From the NCBI GenBank assembly GCA_032719365.1, contig CM064867.1:62122136-62186135 (forward strand): a stretch of DNA of 64,000 nt, written 5' to 3'. The first letter of the stretch is position 1, and every line of letters starts with the position of its first letter. The notes beneath the pieces were generated by a model that saw only the letters and a list, made by a program, of their open reading frames with translations, had not been told where the DNA came from and ran no database searches. A program made the position numbers and the translations under genes. This DNA comes from Prinsepia uniflora. Taxonomy: Eukaryota; Streptophyta; Magnoliopsida; Rosales; Rosaceae. Shown here piece after piece: positions 22,561 through 33,801 of the stretch.

Positions 22561-23115
22561 GATGGTGGTGTTACGAGTCAAGGCACTATATGGCATGACC
22601 AACAAACGACATATTCTTCGATTGTAGCATCGGGGAGTGAGGCTAGGAGAGCTGGTAGATCAGGTGGTAGCCAGAGGGGATGAAACGGACCACGAGTGGG
22701 TGGACACATATGTTCCCTTTCACGCAGATAGGTACATATTTTTTATAGGTTTGGTCACTTGAGTTCTAGTGTGGTTCTGAATGGTACGTCTTGGTAGACG
22801 TAGGTTGGTTGACCTTAGGGGTTGACCAGGAGAACTCGAGAAGGATTTTGAGCCTAGGTATGAGGCAGGATAGGATTAACACAGTTTTGGCAGGGAGTAG
22901 GAACGAATTGTTGGTGGGGGGGGGGGGAGAGAAATCTCTATAAGGAGCGTAGAATTTAAGGACTCGACCTGGCGTGATTTATTTAGGCTAGATGGACAGT
23001 TTTGGACTTGGAGGTTTACTTGGATTACTAAATAGAGCAATGGAATTTTGGTTATGGGAAAATATAGGATATTATGGGGGTGGACAAGGTTGGGTTTGGA
23101 TTGGATTTCACCTTC

Positions 23116-23149
23116 ACTCTCTCTCTTTCTTTCTCATTCTCTTTCTCTC

Positions 23150-23180
<31 letters not shown>

Positions 23181-23183
23181 TTC
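23116..23183 (+). repeat. (CT)n microsatellite
   Basis: Interrupted CT repeat with TTTC interruptions. The open frames spanning it (Ser-Leu or Arg-Glu repeats) are artefacts of the repeat. The sister LTR at about 3265-3285 has only a short CT run, so it expanded here. Confidence 0.9.
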
Positions 23184-23340
23184 CCATGCACATACAAACA
23201 CACAGAACAAACACTCACAAATAACCCATTCTTCCAATCTTCATTTAGAGATGGATTTAGACCAAACCACGGCTAGAAATAGCATATACGGACCTTCACG
23301 ATCACGTAGAACTCAGGGTTGAAGGTGGTGGATGCTGGGA

Positions 23341-23662
23341 TTGCACGGTTTGAGAAAGGAAAATTTGGCCAAAACTTTGGAAGCTCATAACTTGAAATCT
23401 AGGTAATATTTCCGAATTATAGTTTCAGTTTTGGATTCATGGGCATGGGTAAATGAATTTTGACTATTAGAGCGTCCAATTTGGTTGAGAAATGAGGGAG
23501 ATTGCACGGTTTGAGAAAGAAAATTTTGGCCAAAACTTTGGAAGCTCATAACTTGAAACCCATGTAATATTTCTGAATTATAGTTTCGGTTTTGGATTCA
23601 TGGGCTTGGGTAAATGAATTTTGTCCATTAGAGCGTCCAATTTGGTTGAGAAATGAGGGAGA
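23341..23662 (+). repeat. 161-bp tandem duplication in family B LTR
   Basis: Two adjacent copies start TTGCACGGTTTGAGAAA (23341 and 23502) and end GAAATGAGGGAGA. They differ by a small number of substitutions. The LTR at 3061 has one copy, so this is a local duplication. Confidence 0.85.
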
Positions 23663-24639
23663 TATGGAGGTTTGAATTGTTGGGTTTCAATGGAGTTTTC
23701 CGATCGGCCAATGACGACGACCACGACGATGGCTGCAACGACTCAGCCGTCTTCTCTGGCGTGCAGGTGACATTAGCTGACATCATGATGATATGTGGCA
23801 TGTGCCACGTGGCAGGTCTCTGGCGGTGCCATATGGCAGGTTGTCAAAATTTTCAGGTGCCACATGGCAGGTGGTGTGTGTGCCGCTATTCTAGAGTTGA
23901 ACTACGATGATTCCCAACGACGGACTCGGGCATGGTCTGAGTTGGACTCGACACGTGCCGAAGTGTTGGATTTTATGGATCAGTGGTTATCTACCTGTAG
24001 TACATATGAGATTTTAGTTAGACTAGCAAGCTGGTTGGACCAGTGAGACGAGATTTTACGTATGGCTAGTTGGACTACTGGGTTCGTTGGACTAACGGGA
24101 TCAGGTTTGACTTTTATTACTTGTGATATGTTCAAAGGTTTTCAAAATGGCTTAGAGCTGTTAACTTTAGGGAAATGTGGTTTAGGGACTTCTAATGTGT
24201 TTTAAGTGATTTGGGTTGGACCCTGAGTTTTATGAATTACTGTTTTATTGGAAATCAATGGGTTATTCGGTTATGCATGCATGTTTTCTAAATATGAGGA
24301 TTTAAAGGTATATTTCGGAAAATGATTTTTCCAAAACTTTCTTTTTGTCCACTCACAGTTTTGATGTTTTTTTGTACCGTCCAGGTTGATCACCGGCGCG
24401 GGCTGTAAGGAAGCTAAGGCATCATGTAAGTTGGTGCACTCTGGTTATTCCAAGTAGGATGTGGTAGGCATCCCTTGTCTAGCACAGGTATGTGTCTTTT
24501 TCGAGTTGAGGGTATTTTGGTCATTTGACAGTATTTGTGTCAGACGAAATCAGGTCTTCTCATATGAATCGAGGGGGATTATAGGGAGCGTCATGTCATA
24601 GATACCTTAAAGTAGCAATTTCCTATACTATGTTGTATA

Positions 24640-25090
24640 AGAAAACATTACACTTATTACTAAAAATGCTCCCCTAACCAAATACTAAATCTCAATTTGC
24701 TCCCACAACCCGAAATCATTGTAATTTATTGCCAGAACCTCCCTTTTGTTACTCCCGTTGCCCCAAAATTGTTAACACTCTTTTTATGATGCTTATGTGC
24801 CACCATAAGATTGGATGATTTATTTATTTTGTAAAAAATTATTAAATCTAAATATTAGAAAAAGAAAAAAGATGAAGATCATGAAGAACATGAATCTGGG
24901 TTTCCATAAAGCCCTAACACATTCTACAAATCTATTATAGGGGAAAATGACCAGCGGAATGCTATGATTGAGAGGTTATCGCTCAAGAAAACATAGAAAC
25001 TTCCCACCTCTCAATTCTCTCCCAAAATCTCAATCTCAAATGGAGGGCACTAGAAGCCCTAAATTCAAATCCCAATTATCATACAACACC
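24640..25090 (+). repeat. Left long inverted repeat
   Basis: The uninterrupted copy runs from about AAAATGCTCCCC to ATGGAGGGCACT. It contains the empty site matching the hAT insertion (GAGCGATAACCTCTC in reverse at about 24985) and the LINE target (AATGTGTTAGGGCTT in reverse at about 24915). Confidence 0.65.
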
Positions 25091-25314
25091 ACTTGAAGAA
25101 AACGAGTCAGCATCGATTCCAGCTCGAACGAGTTTGAATTTTGGTTGATAATCGGGATAATTGGGATTTGAATTTGGGGTTGTAATCACTGTGAGATTCT
25201 TCTCTAGTAAGTTCAAGCATTCTCTTTCTAAAAACTTTAATGATTAATTTTCTCTAAATTTTTGTCTATTGTTTTTTCAGGTCATTAGAGTCAATCTCTG
25301 AATCTCTCAACTAA

Positions 25315-25635
25315 GTTCAATACACTTCACCAGAAAGTACCAACGTTTCCTTGAAATCCCTACTTGAGCCTATCTTTCCTCCCAGACAACTACCACCAAA
25401 CCCTAATATCAACGATGCTTAGCTCTACACCTCAATCGGGGACCCCACTCTCGGCTATGCCGTATTCTCCTTCTCCTAATCCTCCATCTACGATCTCATC
25501 TCATGGATTCCTAAACACCTCTCAAAAGCGGCGGACCTGGCCTTTCACAAGCTTTCCGAAGCATATTCCATGGCTTTCAGTGAAAGGAACGAGAGGGGCT
25601 TGCTGATTTGGGCTAAAAATATAGTTCACTTCTAG
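25315..25635 (+). pseudogene. Unrecognised gene fragment with two stops
   Basis: One frame of about 106 codons reads like protein across two in-frame stops: NVSLKSLLEPIFPPRQLPP..., then LYTSIGDPTLGYAVFSFS, a stop, and SSIYDLISWIPKHLSKAA DLAFHKLSEAYSMAFSERNE. It is preceded by an acceptor-like TTTTTTCAG at about 25280. I do not recognise the family. Its place between the inverted repeats would fit a gene fragment captured by the element. Confidence 0.35.
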
Positions 25636-25639
25636 ATGA

Positions 25640-27690
25640 GAAGTGGTTATGGATAGAACTTTTTCCTGAGGTTCTAGGATAGGCTCTTAATTGAGCTTTA
25701 TTTTATATCGTTTTATATTCTTTATATTTACCTTTTAATAATAAAATACCAGAAAATTGGAGAAAATAATATATTTTGTGGGAAATTAGTAGAAATAAAT
25801 AAAGTTTGGAATTATGAGCATTTTTGCAAAAGAATCGTCTCAATCAGAATTATAACAAAGAAATTATGAACAAAACAAGGGAGGCCACCGAAAATCTCAA
25901 GGAAATTCGGTGGGGGGCTGCTAAACCCATGACCAATCCAGCCCAAATCTAACTGCAGTAGCTTAGCATCCTTCGACCAACCCATTTTGTGGAGGCCCAA
26001 AATTAATGCCCAAGTCGCGAAAAATCCAGCTCAAAATCCATCGCCTAGCCTTTCTCGGCCCATGTCCCTGCACAAGCCCAAGCCGAGAACCCATGTCGCG
26101 CTTGTAGCCCACGTTCTTCTTGCAGCAATCTCCGTAACACCACTTACTCTTGTCAATGAGTGACTGCCGAAAGGGCAAACCTCGCTAGCAAATCAGGCGC
26201 TGATGTTGCCTGCTCCATTCTGTGCGCTGCTGCCGACTCTCATGCTTTATGTTAGCTCTCCCATGTCGAACTTGCTCCTCGCCTATCAGTACAGCCTTGC
26301 CGAGTTCCATTTCTTGTAACCTGCTCCCAATTTGCAGGTTTTCCAGCCCCAAAATCAGCTTTGTCATCATTTTTTTCATGTAATTTTTTATTGTTTTTTT
26401 TTATTTTATTTTTTAGCTTTCATTTAATCACCTTCTCTATAAATAAAGAGGCGATTCTCATTGTTTGAGGTCCCTTTTAGTCCTTTTTTCTCTCTCTTTT
26501 GTAGTCCTCTTTTGAATTCGTTTTTTTTCTCTCTTTTGAGATATATTTTGGGACCATTTTTAGTTTTTTGTAGATTTTTCTTCCTAATTCTCTTTTGAAC
26601 TTTGTCTTTAGACTTATTATAGATTTTGTTCTTATATTTTCTTTGACTTTTCTTTGTACACATTTTTATGTTTTCCTTAAGAAAAACCTAAGGCTAGGTA
26701 ATTCTAAGGGAATTTGAGAGTTTTTAAGACCGAATTCCTCGTATATCTTCCTCTATCTTCACAAGTTTCCTGCCTTCTTATGAAAAACGATCTTTTTCTA
26801 CTTTAACTCTTCTTATTGTTATTGGTTTTACTTATAATTCAATATATGTGTTGGTATTTTCTTTCTAACATTTGTAAGTAGGAATACAATCTTTATATGT
26901 TTTACTTTCTGAATTTCATTTACTTCATATGTTTTAGTACTTTAACTTTAGTTCAATGCTAAATGTTGATCCGTTGTTCAGGACATTTAGAATAGGATTA
27001 AAGAGATTTAATGTTTGACCGCTGTTCGGCGCATTAAATCACAAATTTAAGGTGGATCATATTTTAAGTAATAATTCGTTGTTTGATGCATTTATAATTT
27101 GAAAAATGTATGCATGTAATTGAGATGATGAATGTATGATTTCGTGATTGGTTCAATATAAGCATAATATTAGAGTGTTGGTAAAAATTGTGTTTAAAGG
27201 AAGTCTATTGTATGAGTAGTTTAAATAATGTGATTGTTAATTTGAATTTACTTACGTAAAAGTGTCGGTTTTGTCTATTAAACTAATCTATGGTTTGTAA
27301 ATTCTAATTAGCATGAGAATTTTAATTATTAGTTTACTTAAAAACGTAGTTTATGCTACAAATCTTTCCAAACCCCCTAAATCATATTATTCTTTTATTC
27401 ATTAATTCATTTATTATTTTATTCTTTGATCATTCATTATTTTTTCTCACTAACATATTATTAATATTTCCTAATATTCCCGGTTAAAAACGATCCCTAT
27501 TTACCAATATTACTTCTGCACAAAAAGGATTTAAATTACATATAATTGAATTACGTGTTTATTTAAATACGTAGTTCAAGCGTATCATTCTGCCATTGTT
27601 GAAGAATGAGATTAAAGAGAGTCCCATTGATAAATTGACGGATGGTGATGAGCTAGTGGCAACAACGGCCAGATTGCCGATGGGCTTTGC
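25640..27690. other. AT-rich interior with possible LTR-like promoter
   Basis: No gene is seen. Around 26437 CTCTATAAATAAAGAGG combines a TATA box with an AATAAA motif and is followed by a pyrimidine-rich leader, as in LTR promoters. Short direct repeats of a GTTGTTCGGNGCATT kind occur at 26970-27090. LTR ends could not be found. Confidence 0.3.
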
Positions 27691-27830
27691 TATTGTGGGT
27701 GCCTATCGGTTTAGGTGGTTTCTTAATTAGGATTTGAATTTGGGGCTGCCAGTGAGTGCCCTCCATTTAAGATTGAGATTTGAGAGAAAATTGGGAGGTG
27801 GGAAGTTTCTATGTTTTCTTGAACGATAGT

Positions 27831-28783
27831 CATGGATGAAAATATTGGTAAATGTCGCCGAATTTTTGGTATTTTGGGCCGGTGGCATATAAGAAGGGGG
27901 AAAGAAATTCGCCGAAATATTGAACAATTGTCTTATTTTGAGTCCACCGATCTTTTCCTGAAATCAAAACGATGAAGATGCACTATTAATTCGTGAAAAT
28001 CAGATGTAAATCGAAGGATATTTCATCGGGTCATGCAGCCGGATCGGAAAACCCGAGTTGCAGACCCGGCGGGAAGTAGGGGGAGACTGTTGTTAGCAGA
28101 GGAATTTGTATACATATATAATCGATGTTATGTAAATTAACAAAATGCAACCCAACATAGTTGGTGTGGGCCTTTAAATCTTTTGGGGGGGGTCTTGGGT
28201 TCGACCCCCCAGGCTGCCAATAACAATTTTTTTTTTTGCCTTTTTTTATTCATTTATTCCAATTTTTCAAGGGTTGGTTTTTTTTTTTTTCATTTTTTGT
28301 CCAATTTTTTATATATATCCATTACTTCAATTAAAAAAAAAAATTTGGCCCTATTTTTTCATTCTTTTTTTTTTCCAATTTTAAATATATTAAACTTTTT
28401 TATCATTTTTCTTACATTGAATTTTTGTATGTTTATTGTTATGTTTTTAACCATTTTAACATTCAATTATAGTAACTCACTTCAATTTATGTTTATATTT
28501 AAGATTTTATATTATTAGTCATCGTCAGAATCATATTACAACATATTATTCATCATATATTTATTATATAAAAGTCATTTTATAGTTTTTATTAGTCCTA
28601 TATAATCATTATTGGATACTTAAGTTTTTCCCAAAATTTCATTCCAAATTTCCAACTTTTAGATCGAATTTCCGTCATTTTTGTTGACCGTAAACGATAT
28701 CGATATCGATACCGCTATTTGGGGCGAGATATCCGTAAATTTAATTAGCGATATATCCGTTGATATCGATATTTTCATTCTTG
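27831..28783 (+). mobile_element. Non-autonomous hAT element, copy 1 (953 bp)
   Basis: The ends are CATGGATGAAAATATTGG and, reversed, CAAGAATGAAAATATCG, resembling the Ac-type hAT terminus CAGGGATGAAA. The 8-bp TSDs are ACGATAGT (27823-27830) and GCGATAGC (28784-28791). The paralogous inverted repeat at 24640-25090 carries the empty site, confirming both borders. It is related along its length to the element at 40105-41089. There is no transposase; the 111-codon frame at 28183-28518 is AT-rich and not conserved. Confidence 0.88.
28155..28208 (+). promoter_or_regulatory. tRNA-like A and B boxes inside hAT copy 1
   Basis: An A-box-like TAGTTGGTGTGG (about 28158-28169) is followed by a perfect B-box-like GGTTCGACCCC (28198-28208). 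Spacing fits a tRNA-derived SINE head. The sister hAT has the same arrangement at 40451-40504. Confidence 0.45.
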
Positions 28784-29161
28784 GCGATAGCCTCTCAATC
28801 GCCGCATTTCATTGGTCTTCTTCCCCTGTAATAGATTTGGAGAGTATGTTAGAGCTTTTTTTTTGTTGAATAAAAAGATTATATAACAACTACAAAGCAA
28901 GACCCAAAGGAAACAAAGAGACAACTCAACAAGGGACACAAAGCTAGAGCAAGCACAGCAAAAGAAGAACACAGAAGGTCATAAAGGACTACCACATCTA
29001 CCCTACTTAAAGGCTAATGTTCCATTTCAGAGCTTCCAACGCATTAATATTAGAAGCTCTAATACTCAAAGTATATAAACGAAATCTAACCATATTACAA
29101 ATAGAAATAAAAACAACATCTAGAGACTTTGGGGGTGCCCAAACACTCCTTGGTTACGTTC

Positions 29162-29505
29162 TCACCAAATCCCATATACAAAAACAGTAAGAGCAAGCTT
29201 ACATGTAATAGATCTGAAAGACTTTCCACCCCACCAGCCGACAAGCAGGGGAATAAGAGAATGCCATGAAAGGAGCTGCCACGAAAGCCTACACCTATGT
29301 AATACATGCTTCCACACATAAGAAGAAAACTGACACATAAAGAAAAAATGAGAATGAGACTCAGCAGCAAGATTGCAAAGAAAACACAAGCCATTACCAT
29401 GGGCATTAAAGTTCCTCAATCTATCCAACGTATCCAACCTGCACCGAATAGCAAGCCACAAAATAAAGCTTGCTAGGAATGTGACCAGAGAACCACACCA
29501 AACGA
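29162..29505 (-). pseudogene. LINE ORF2 zf-RVT C-terminal domain
   Basis: The translation contains LVTFLASFILWLAIRCRLDT, FNAHGNGLCFLCNLAAESHS and HFFFMCQFSSYVW: the zinc-binding CxxC...H...C domain (zf-RVT) found at the C-terminus of plant LINE ORF2 proteins. The solo LTR at 29506 separates it from the upstream part at 32563-33275. Confidence 0.88.
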
Positions 29506-32500
29506 TGTCAGGACCCACCCCGGTTTCACCCCGAACCCCGAGGTAAATCCTGCTCCCGTCTGACTCCCCGACACAACACCCAAGGAAAACTCACTCAAAC
29601 CCAGTCAGACGCAGGAGTAATTAAACAACATATCTCGAAGTGAAAGTTTACAGAGCTTAGTACGAAACACAAGGAGAAAAAAAAATAAAAACTGATAAAT
29701 TACACGCACACAGAAGACTTTAAACTATTCCGGCATCCCTCACGTCACTTCTATGCCTCGGACTCTGCCTCGACGTCAAACCCCCGCACTAGCTCCACAA
29801 CCTGGAGGGCAATTTAAAACCAGAAAGTGTGAGTGGACCAGAAAGTACAAAAAGTTCAAAAACCATTTCATATAAAAAAAACCGGGGTTTTAGCCCTCCG
29901 TTTTGAAACCACATGCATAACCAACAGTTAGGAACACAGTTATAAAATAAGCATCATAAAAACATCATAAAAACGAAAACACTATAAAATATCATAAGAA
30001 ACAGAAACACTATAACATATCATAAACCATAAAGCTCAAATCCTCATCTCCTGATCGAACCTGCTGGACCTATCCGAGTCTTTAAACTCAATCCAGGCCT
30101 TCATTATATCCGAGTCTTTAAACTCCCGAGTCTTTAAACTCAAGGCCTACGGGGGAAATCAATATATCCGAGTCTTTAAACTCAATCCGGGTCTTTAAAC
30201 CCAATCCGGCCGGTCCCCCGTCACATACATCCGGGTCTTTAAACCCAATATCCAGATCCAGCAAATCCAATCCCAAAACCATTTGAAAACCATTTACCAA
30301 TCCACATCCAAACCCGAATCCGAAATCACTGGTCCGATGCCCTTCCGGCATCCAGGACCCGTCATTCCGAACCCAAATCCGGAATACCACTTTTCAAGCT
30401 TTTGCCCCAAATCCAATTGTCACTTTCGATTTCAAAACCAAAACCTTGATTCTCAAAATCATGTACCAAAATCCCCTTAAAATCATTGAGGTCATTTATC
30501 CTTCCAAAATCACCTTTTTTTGTAAAACATGCTAAAACCGTCTTATTCTCGGAAACCGTGCAATCACGTAAAACCATCATAACAGATTCAATAAACATAG
30601 ATTCATGAGTAAAACATCAAAAACATATATAAAAACAGTTATGCATGTTCGAGTTTAAGGAAAGGGTCCACTCACAGTACCGAGCCCTACTCGCGTCCCG
30701 AATGTCCAGCACGTTCCTCGGCTTCCTCCGAAAATCCCGATCCTGTCCACATTCACCAAATTACGTCACTAACACGTTCACGAAAGTTCACCTAAATTTC
30801 CTCAAAATTCCCCGAACCGAAGACCTAAAACTCGAGACCCTAAACATGCACCCTCGCGGAACTAAACTCAAACGACGTCTGATTGACTCGGAACCAACTC
30901 CATTGAACTCGCCACAACTCCTAGACCAAAACCCATGTTGCCCGTTTTCCCAACCGCCGCCGCACGCGCCCCCACGCGCCGCCCAAAGTGGCTGCGCGTG
31001 GCCCTCACGCGCCAGCTATAGTAGCACCATCAACCTCGACCTCACTGTGCTGAACCGGCCGCCGTGGATTGAACCGGCGAGAAGCATTCTCCACCGTCCG
31101 GCCACCATTTCCTTCCTTTCTTTCACCGACAGCTTCGTCCAGACACCACGAATCCATTCCTCAACTCCTCTTGGTTCGATTCGACTTCCAGCTTCACGAC
31201 TGAAGCTCGAACCAGACGGCCCTCAAACCCCTGTTTCACGATCCAGCCACCCAGCTCACCTCCCTTCACGGTGGCTTCACCAAACTCTTCCCTGGACCTC
31301 ACTAAACCTAAACCAACTCTCTTAGACCTTCGACTCAGCCCCAATCGTCACGACTTGCCCTTTGAACTCACGGCCAAAACAGAGCACACAGGTACTCCCG
31401 TTGTGCTGACCTCCGCCGTGTACTCTTCCGTCACGGCTCCACACTCAGTCGACTCTTGGGACCTCCCTGAGTCTCACTCTAACCTCCACTTCCCTCGACT
31501 CTCGCCCTAGGTCCACAACTTAGCTTCTAAACCCAAACGACACAACAGAGCAAAGAAACGGGGGTGAGGATTTACCTGTCCTCCTGTCGCCGTCGTGAGC
31601 TCAGCCGTGTACCACGGTGTCCAACAAGTCCTCTGTACTCGTCCCAGCCTCCTCTTGACTTGAATTGAGCCACCTCACGGCACAACCACCGTCTCTGCCC
31701 TCACCGTCTCTCTGTTTTACCCAAATCTTCGCCGCACCACCGCTGTGCCGCCGTGCACGATTGCACCACCAAATCACGACCAGCAGCCTCCTTTTACCTC
31801 CATGTTTCTCTCTCAATTCACTCCTCACTCCCCCTGGCACAGAATCACTCGATTTCTCTCACTCTTCTCACCCTCTGTTTTCTGTGCTTCGAACACACGA
31901 ACACACGAACAAACACGGATGCACCCAATTAATTAGGACCGTGACTACACAGGATTCTCCCAGAATCCTCTAGCCCCCTGCCATGTGTCACCATCCACTA
32001 AACCCTTCTCCCACCTGGTTCAATCACAACCCTCCATTCCTTCTCTCTCTGCACAGATCCCCAGAAGCCAAAAAGACTAAAATACCCTCCTTTTTAACTC
32101 ATTTTCTACGGTTTGTCAAAACTTCCTAGACCCGTAACTCTCCCCTCGTAAGTCCGATGAAGACGTGCCGCCTGTCATCGAACTCAGGACGTCGTAAGCT
32201 ATCGAACCATGCTAGGTCAACCTACCAAAACCCATTCGTACAAAAAGTCAACTATTCCCCCTAAGTTACCCAAATTACAGTTAGGCCCTCAACCTTCCGA
32301 ACATCACAACTTCCTCCTCGGATGTCGGAATCGGGCGTGCCACCTGCCTACGGATTCGTGACGTCCTAAACTACATCCTGGTCACTGGCCAATACCCAAT
32401 TGACCACCCGAATAAAAGTCAACAGTTTTGCCCAGACCAGGGGCAAAATCGTCATTCTAGGCTCCCGGGCCTTTCGGAACCACCTAACCACTGATTATCC

Positions 32501-32557
32501 TCACTAATCACACCTTAATTAGTCTACTAATCCCGGCTTCCGGAACGGGTTGTTACA
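29506..32557 (-). mobile_element. Family A solo LTR (3052 bp) inside the LINE
   Basis: It runs from TGTCAGGACCCACCCCGG to GGAACGGGTTGTTACA, with a perfect TSD AACGA (29501-29505 and 32558-32562). Minus-strand modules: donor-like CAG/GTAAAT at 31575, hairpin arms GGAGGGC (29899-29893) and GCCCTCC (29810-29804), acceptor-like site at about 29803. Six GAGTCTTTAAACTC-type units lie at 30074-30248. The 226-codon plus-strand frame at 30645-31325 is antisense and not conserved in the sister LTRs. Confidence 0.92.
30074..30248 (-). repeat. GAGTCTTTAAACTC repeat, 6 units
   Basis: Six near-palindromic units CCGAGTCTTTAAACTC or CCGGGTCTTTAAACCC are separated by AAT-rich linkers. The paired change GAGTC...GACTC-like to GGGTC...AACCC keeps the palindrome. 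Sister LTRs have 1 (about 11195), 8 (56323-56530) and 5 (62260-62422) units. Confidence 0.85.
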
Positions 32558-32867
32558 AACGATGCCAAGGGACTCTAGGAGCCGAAGGAGACAATCTATT
32601 ACATATTGACGAAGAAGAAAACCTCCATAAGGATTGACAACCCAACGATAAGAATTAGGAATGGTAGCATTAGGACAAAGCCTCTCAGCAGCAGCACTAA
32701 CCAATCTAATCACCAAAGAAAGAGGAAAAGGCCAACGCTAACTCGAGCCATTGACCACAGAACTGACCCTAGCACGAGTAGCCAAACCAGAATCACCAAC
32801 CATCTAATTACCCACCAAAAATCCTAAAGGGCCAAAATCTAGCCAATTATCACACCATATAAACACA

Positions 32868-33275
32868 TCAATTCCATTCCCCAATCACTGCCTTAATGAA
32901 AGGCCTAACGAGAGATCTCACCTTAAGCAATTTCCTCCAATTCAAAGAACACTGAGAAGGAGAGGTAAGACACCGAAAAAACTTGTCACGAATAAAATAG
33001 GTCTTGACCCACTTAACCCGAAGACTGGTCTTCTCAACATCCAACATGGACCATATATGACGAGCCATCAGAGCCACATTCCACAAGTGAAGTTGTCGCG
33101 GCCCCAAGCCACCTTCCACTTTCGGCTTACAAATTTTGTTCCACGCCACTTTACCATGGTACCCCCCACACACATTACCAGACCACAAGAACCTATGACA
33201 CTTAAGCTCCAAGTCCCGATTTTTTTTTGGAAGAAAGAGATGAGAAGACCAAAAGACATGCACACTAGACAACAC
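32868..33275 (-). pseudogene. LINE ORF2 fragment, post-reverse-transcriptase region
   Basis: The minus-strand frame has WSSHLFLPKK, CHRFLWSG, GKVAWNKICKPKVEGGLG, LWNVALMARHIW and WVKTYF, the conserved region after the reverse transcriptase domain in plant LINE and non-LTR ORF2 proteins. It lacks the catalytic reverse transcriptase and endonuclease domains and cannot be active. Confidence 0.85.
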
Positions 33276-33307
33276 AAACTTAATTAACTACAGCCGACCA
33301 ACGAAAA

Positions 33308-33801
33308 GTGTGTTGGAGCTTTATGGAAACCCAGATGAATGTTCTTTATGTTCTTCATCTTTGTTTTTTTTTTCTTTTTCTAATATTTAGATTTAATATT
33401 TTATTATAAAATAAATAAATAATCCAATCTTATGGTGACACATAAGCATCATAAAAAAATATAAATGATTTGGAGCAACGGAGATAATAGAAGGGGGTTC
33501 TGACGGTACATTACAATGATTTCGATTTATGAGAGCAAATTGAGATTTAGTATATAATTAAAGTAGCATTTTAAGCAATAAGGCAAAATATTAAATAAAA
33601 AATTCAGAAGTTCGTTTATTATAAAACAAAATTAAAAAATAAAAAAAACAACGAAAGGAGAGGAGAATGGGAAGTGCATTACAGTACTTCTATTCGTGCG
33701 CAGCAGATTTGCAGTGAAATCCCTACACCAAACGGAATTGCAATTTGCAAATCCATAGAGCCATCAGATTCATTTTTGCTTGTTATAAACTGAACCGAAT
33801 A
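33308..33801. other. 5' flank of the MIP3 gene, partly transposon-derived
   Basis: Positions 33308-33600 are the distal part of the right inverted repeat of the large element, so only about 200 bp of unique DNA remain before the MIP3 start codon. Short A-rich tracts (33630-33650) but no convincing TATA box are seen. The promoter and the 5' untranslated region must lie here or extend into the repeat. Confidence 0.45.

Larger units (their letters stand above)
18977..24598 (+). mobile_element. Degenerate family B retrotransposon with gag remnant
   Basis: A 5' LTR remnant (about 19035-19100 and 21186-21588, split by the solo LTR) ends GGGTCCTGTCA and is followed by a primer binding site at 21592, a broken gag, and a 5'-truncated LTR (22975-24598) ending GCGTCATGTCA. 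The internal region is only about 1.4 kb. No protease, reverse transcriptase or integrase frame is visible, so pol has been deleted. Positions 18977-19035 are a scrap of the 5S-type LTR (CAACTCATCTAGCACGATAT). It is a Gypsy-type element judging by gag and primer site. Confidence 0.65.
22975..24598 (+). repeat. Family B LTR, 5' truncated
   Basis: It aligns with 3061-4950 from the TTTATTTAGGCTAGATG leader onward and lacks roughly the first 80 bp. It contains a CT-rich tract (23116-23183), a 161-bp tandem duplication (23341-23662), CCACGTGGC motifs (23805-23880), a TTTTTGTCCACTCACAG module at about 24343 and an acceptor-like CCAG/GTTGATCACCGG. It ends GAGCGTCATGTCA at 24598. Confidence 0.7.
28858..33307 (-). 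mobile_element. 5'-truncated LINE with nested solo LTR
   Basis: On the minus strand it ends in a poly(A) tail (plus-strand T run 28856-28864) and encodes the C-terminal part of a plant L1-type ORF2. Diverged target duplications of 14 bp flank it: GTATGTTAGAGCTT (28844-28857) and GTGTGTTGGAGCTT (33308-33321). Without the 3-kb solo LTR (29506-32557) it is about 1.39 kb, so most of ORF1 and ORF2 is missing. It disrupts the right inverted repeat of the surrounding element. Confidence 0.82.
24640..33600. mobile_element. Probable large TIR element, heavily interrupted
   Basis: A segment of about 450 bp at 24640-25090 reappears in inverted orientation, split into three blocks: 27735-27830, 28784-28857 and 33308-33600. 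Shared text includes ATACTAAATCTCAATTTGCTC, TTTATGATGCTTATGTG and TCTGGGTTTCCATAAAG. With the hAT (27831-28783) and LINE (28858-33307) removed, the right arm is continuous. Long inverted repeats enclosing about 2.6 kb fit a Mutator-like or foldback element. I could not find a clean TSD, so two independent inverted copies remain possible. No transposase was seen. Confidence 0.45.

Noticed and set aside
23052..23322. Ser-Leu and Arg-Glu repeat proteins
   Set aside because: These frames are translations of a CT microsatellite within an LTR.
28183..28518. 111-codon frame rich in Phe and Leu
   Set aside because: It is a T-rich stretch inside the non-autonomous hAT; the sister element has a differently broken frame.
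30645..31325. Longest LTR open frame (226 codons, plus strand)
   Set aside because: It runs antisense through a solo LTR, crosses the repeat-family modules including the donor-like site region, and is broken in the sister LTRs at 55799 and 61673. Composition follows the GC-rich LTR, not a protein family.
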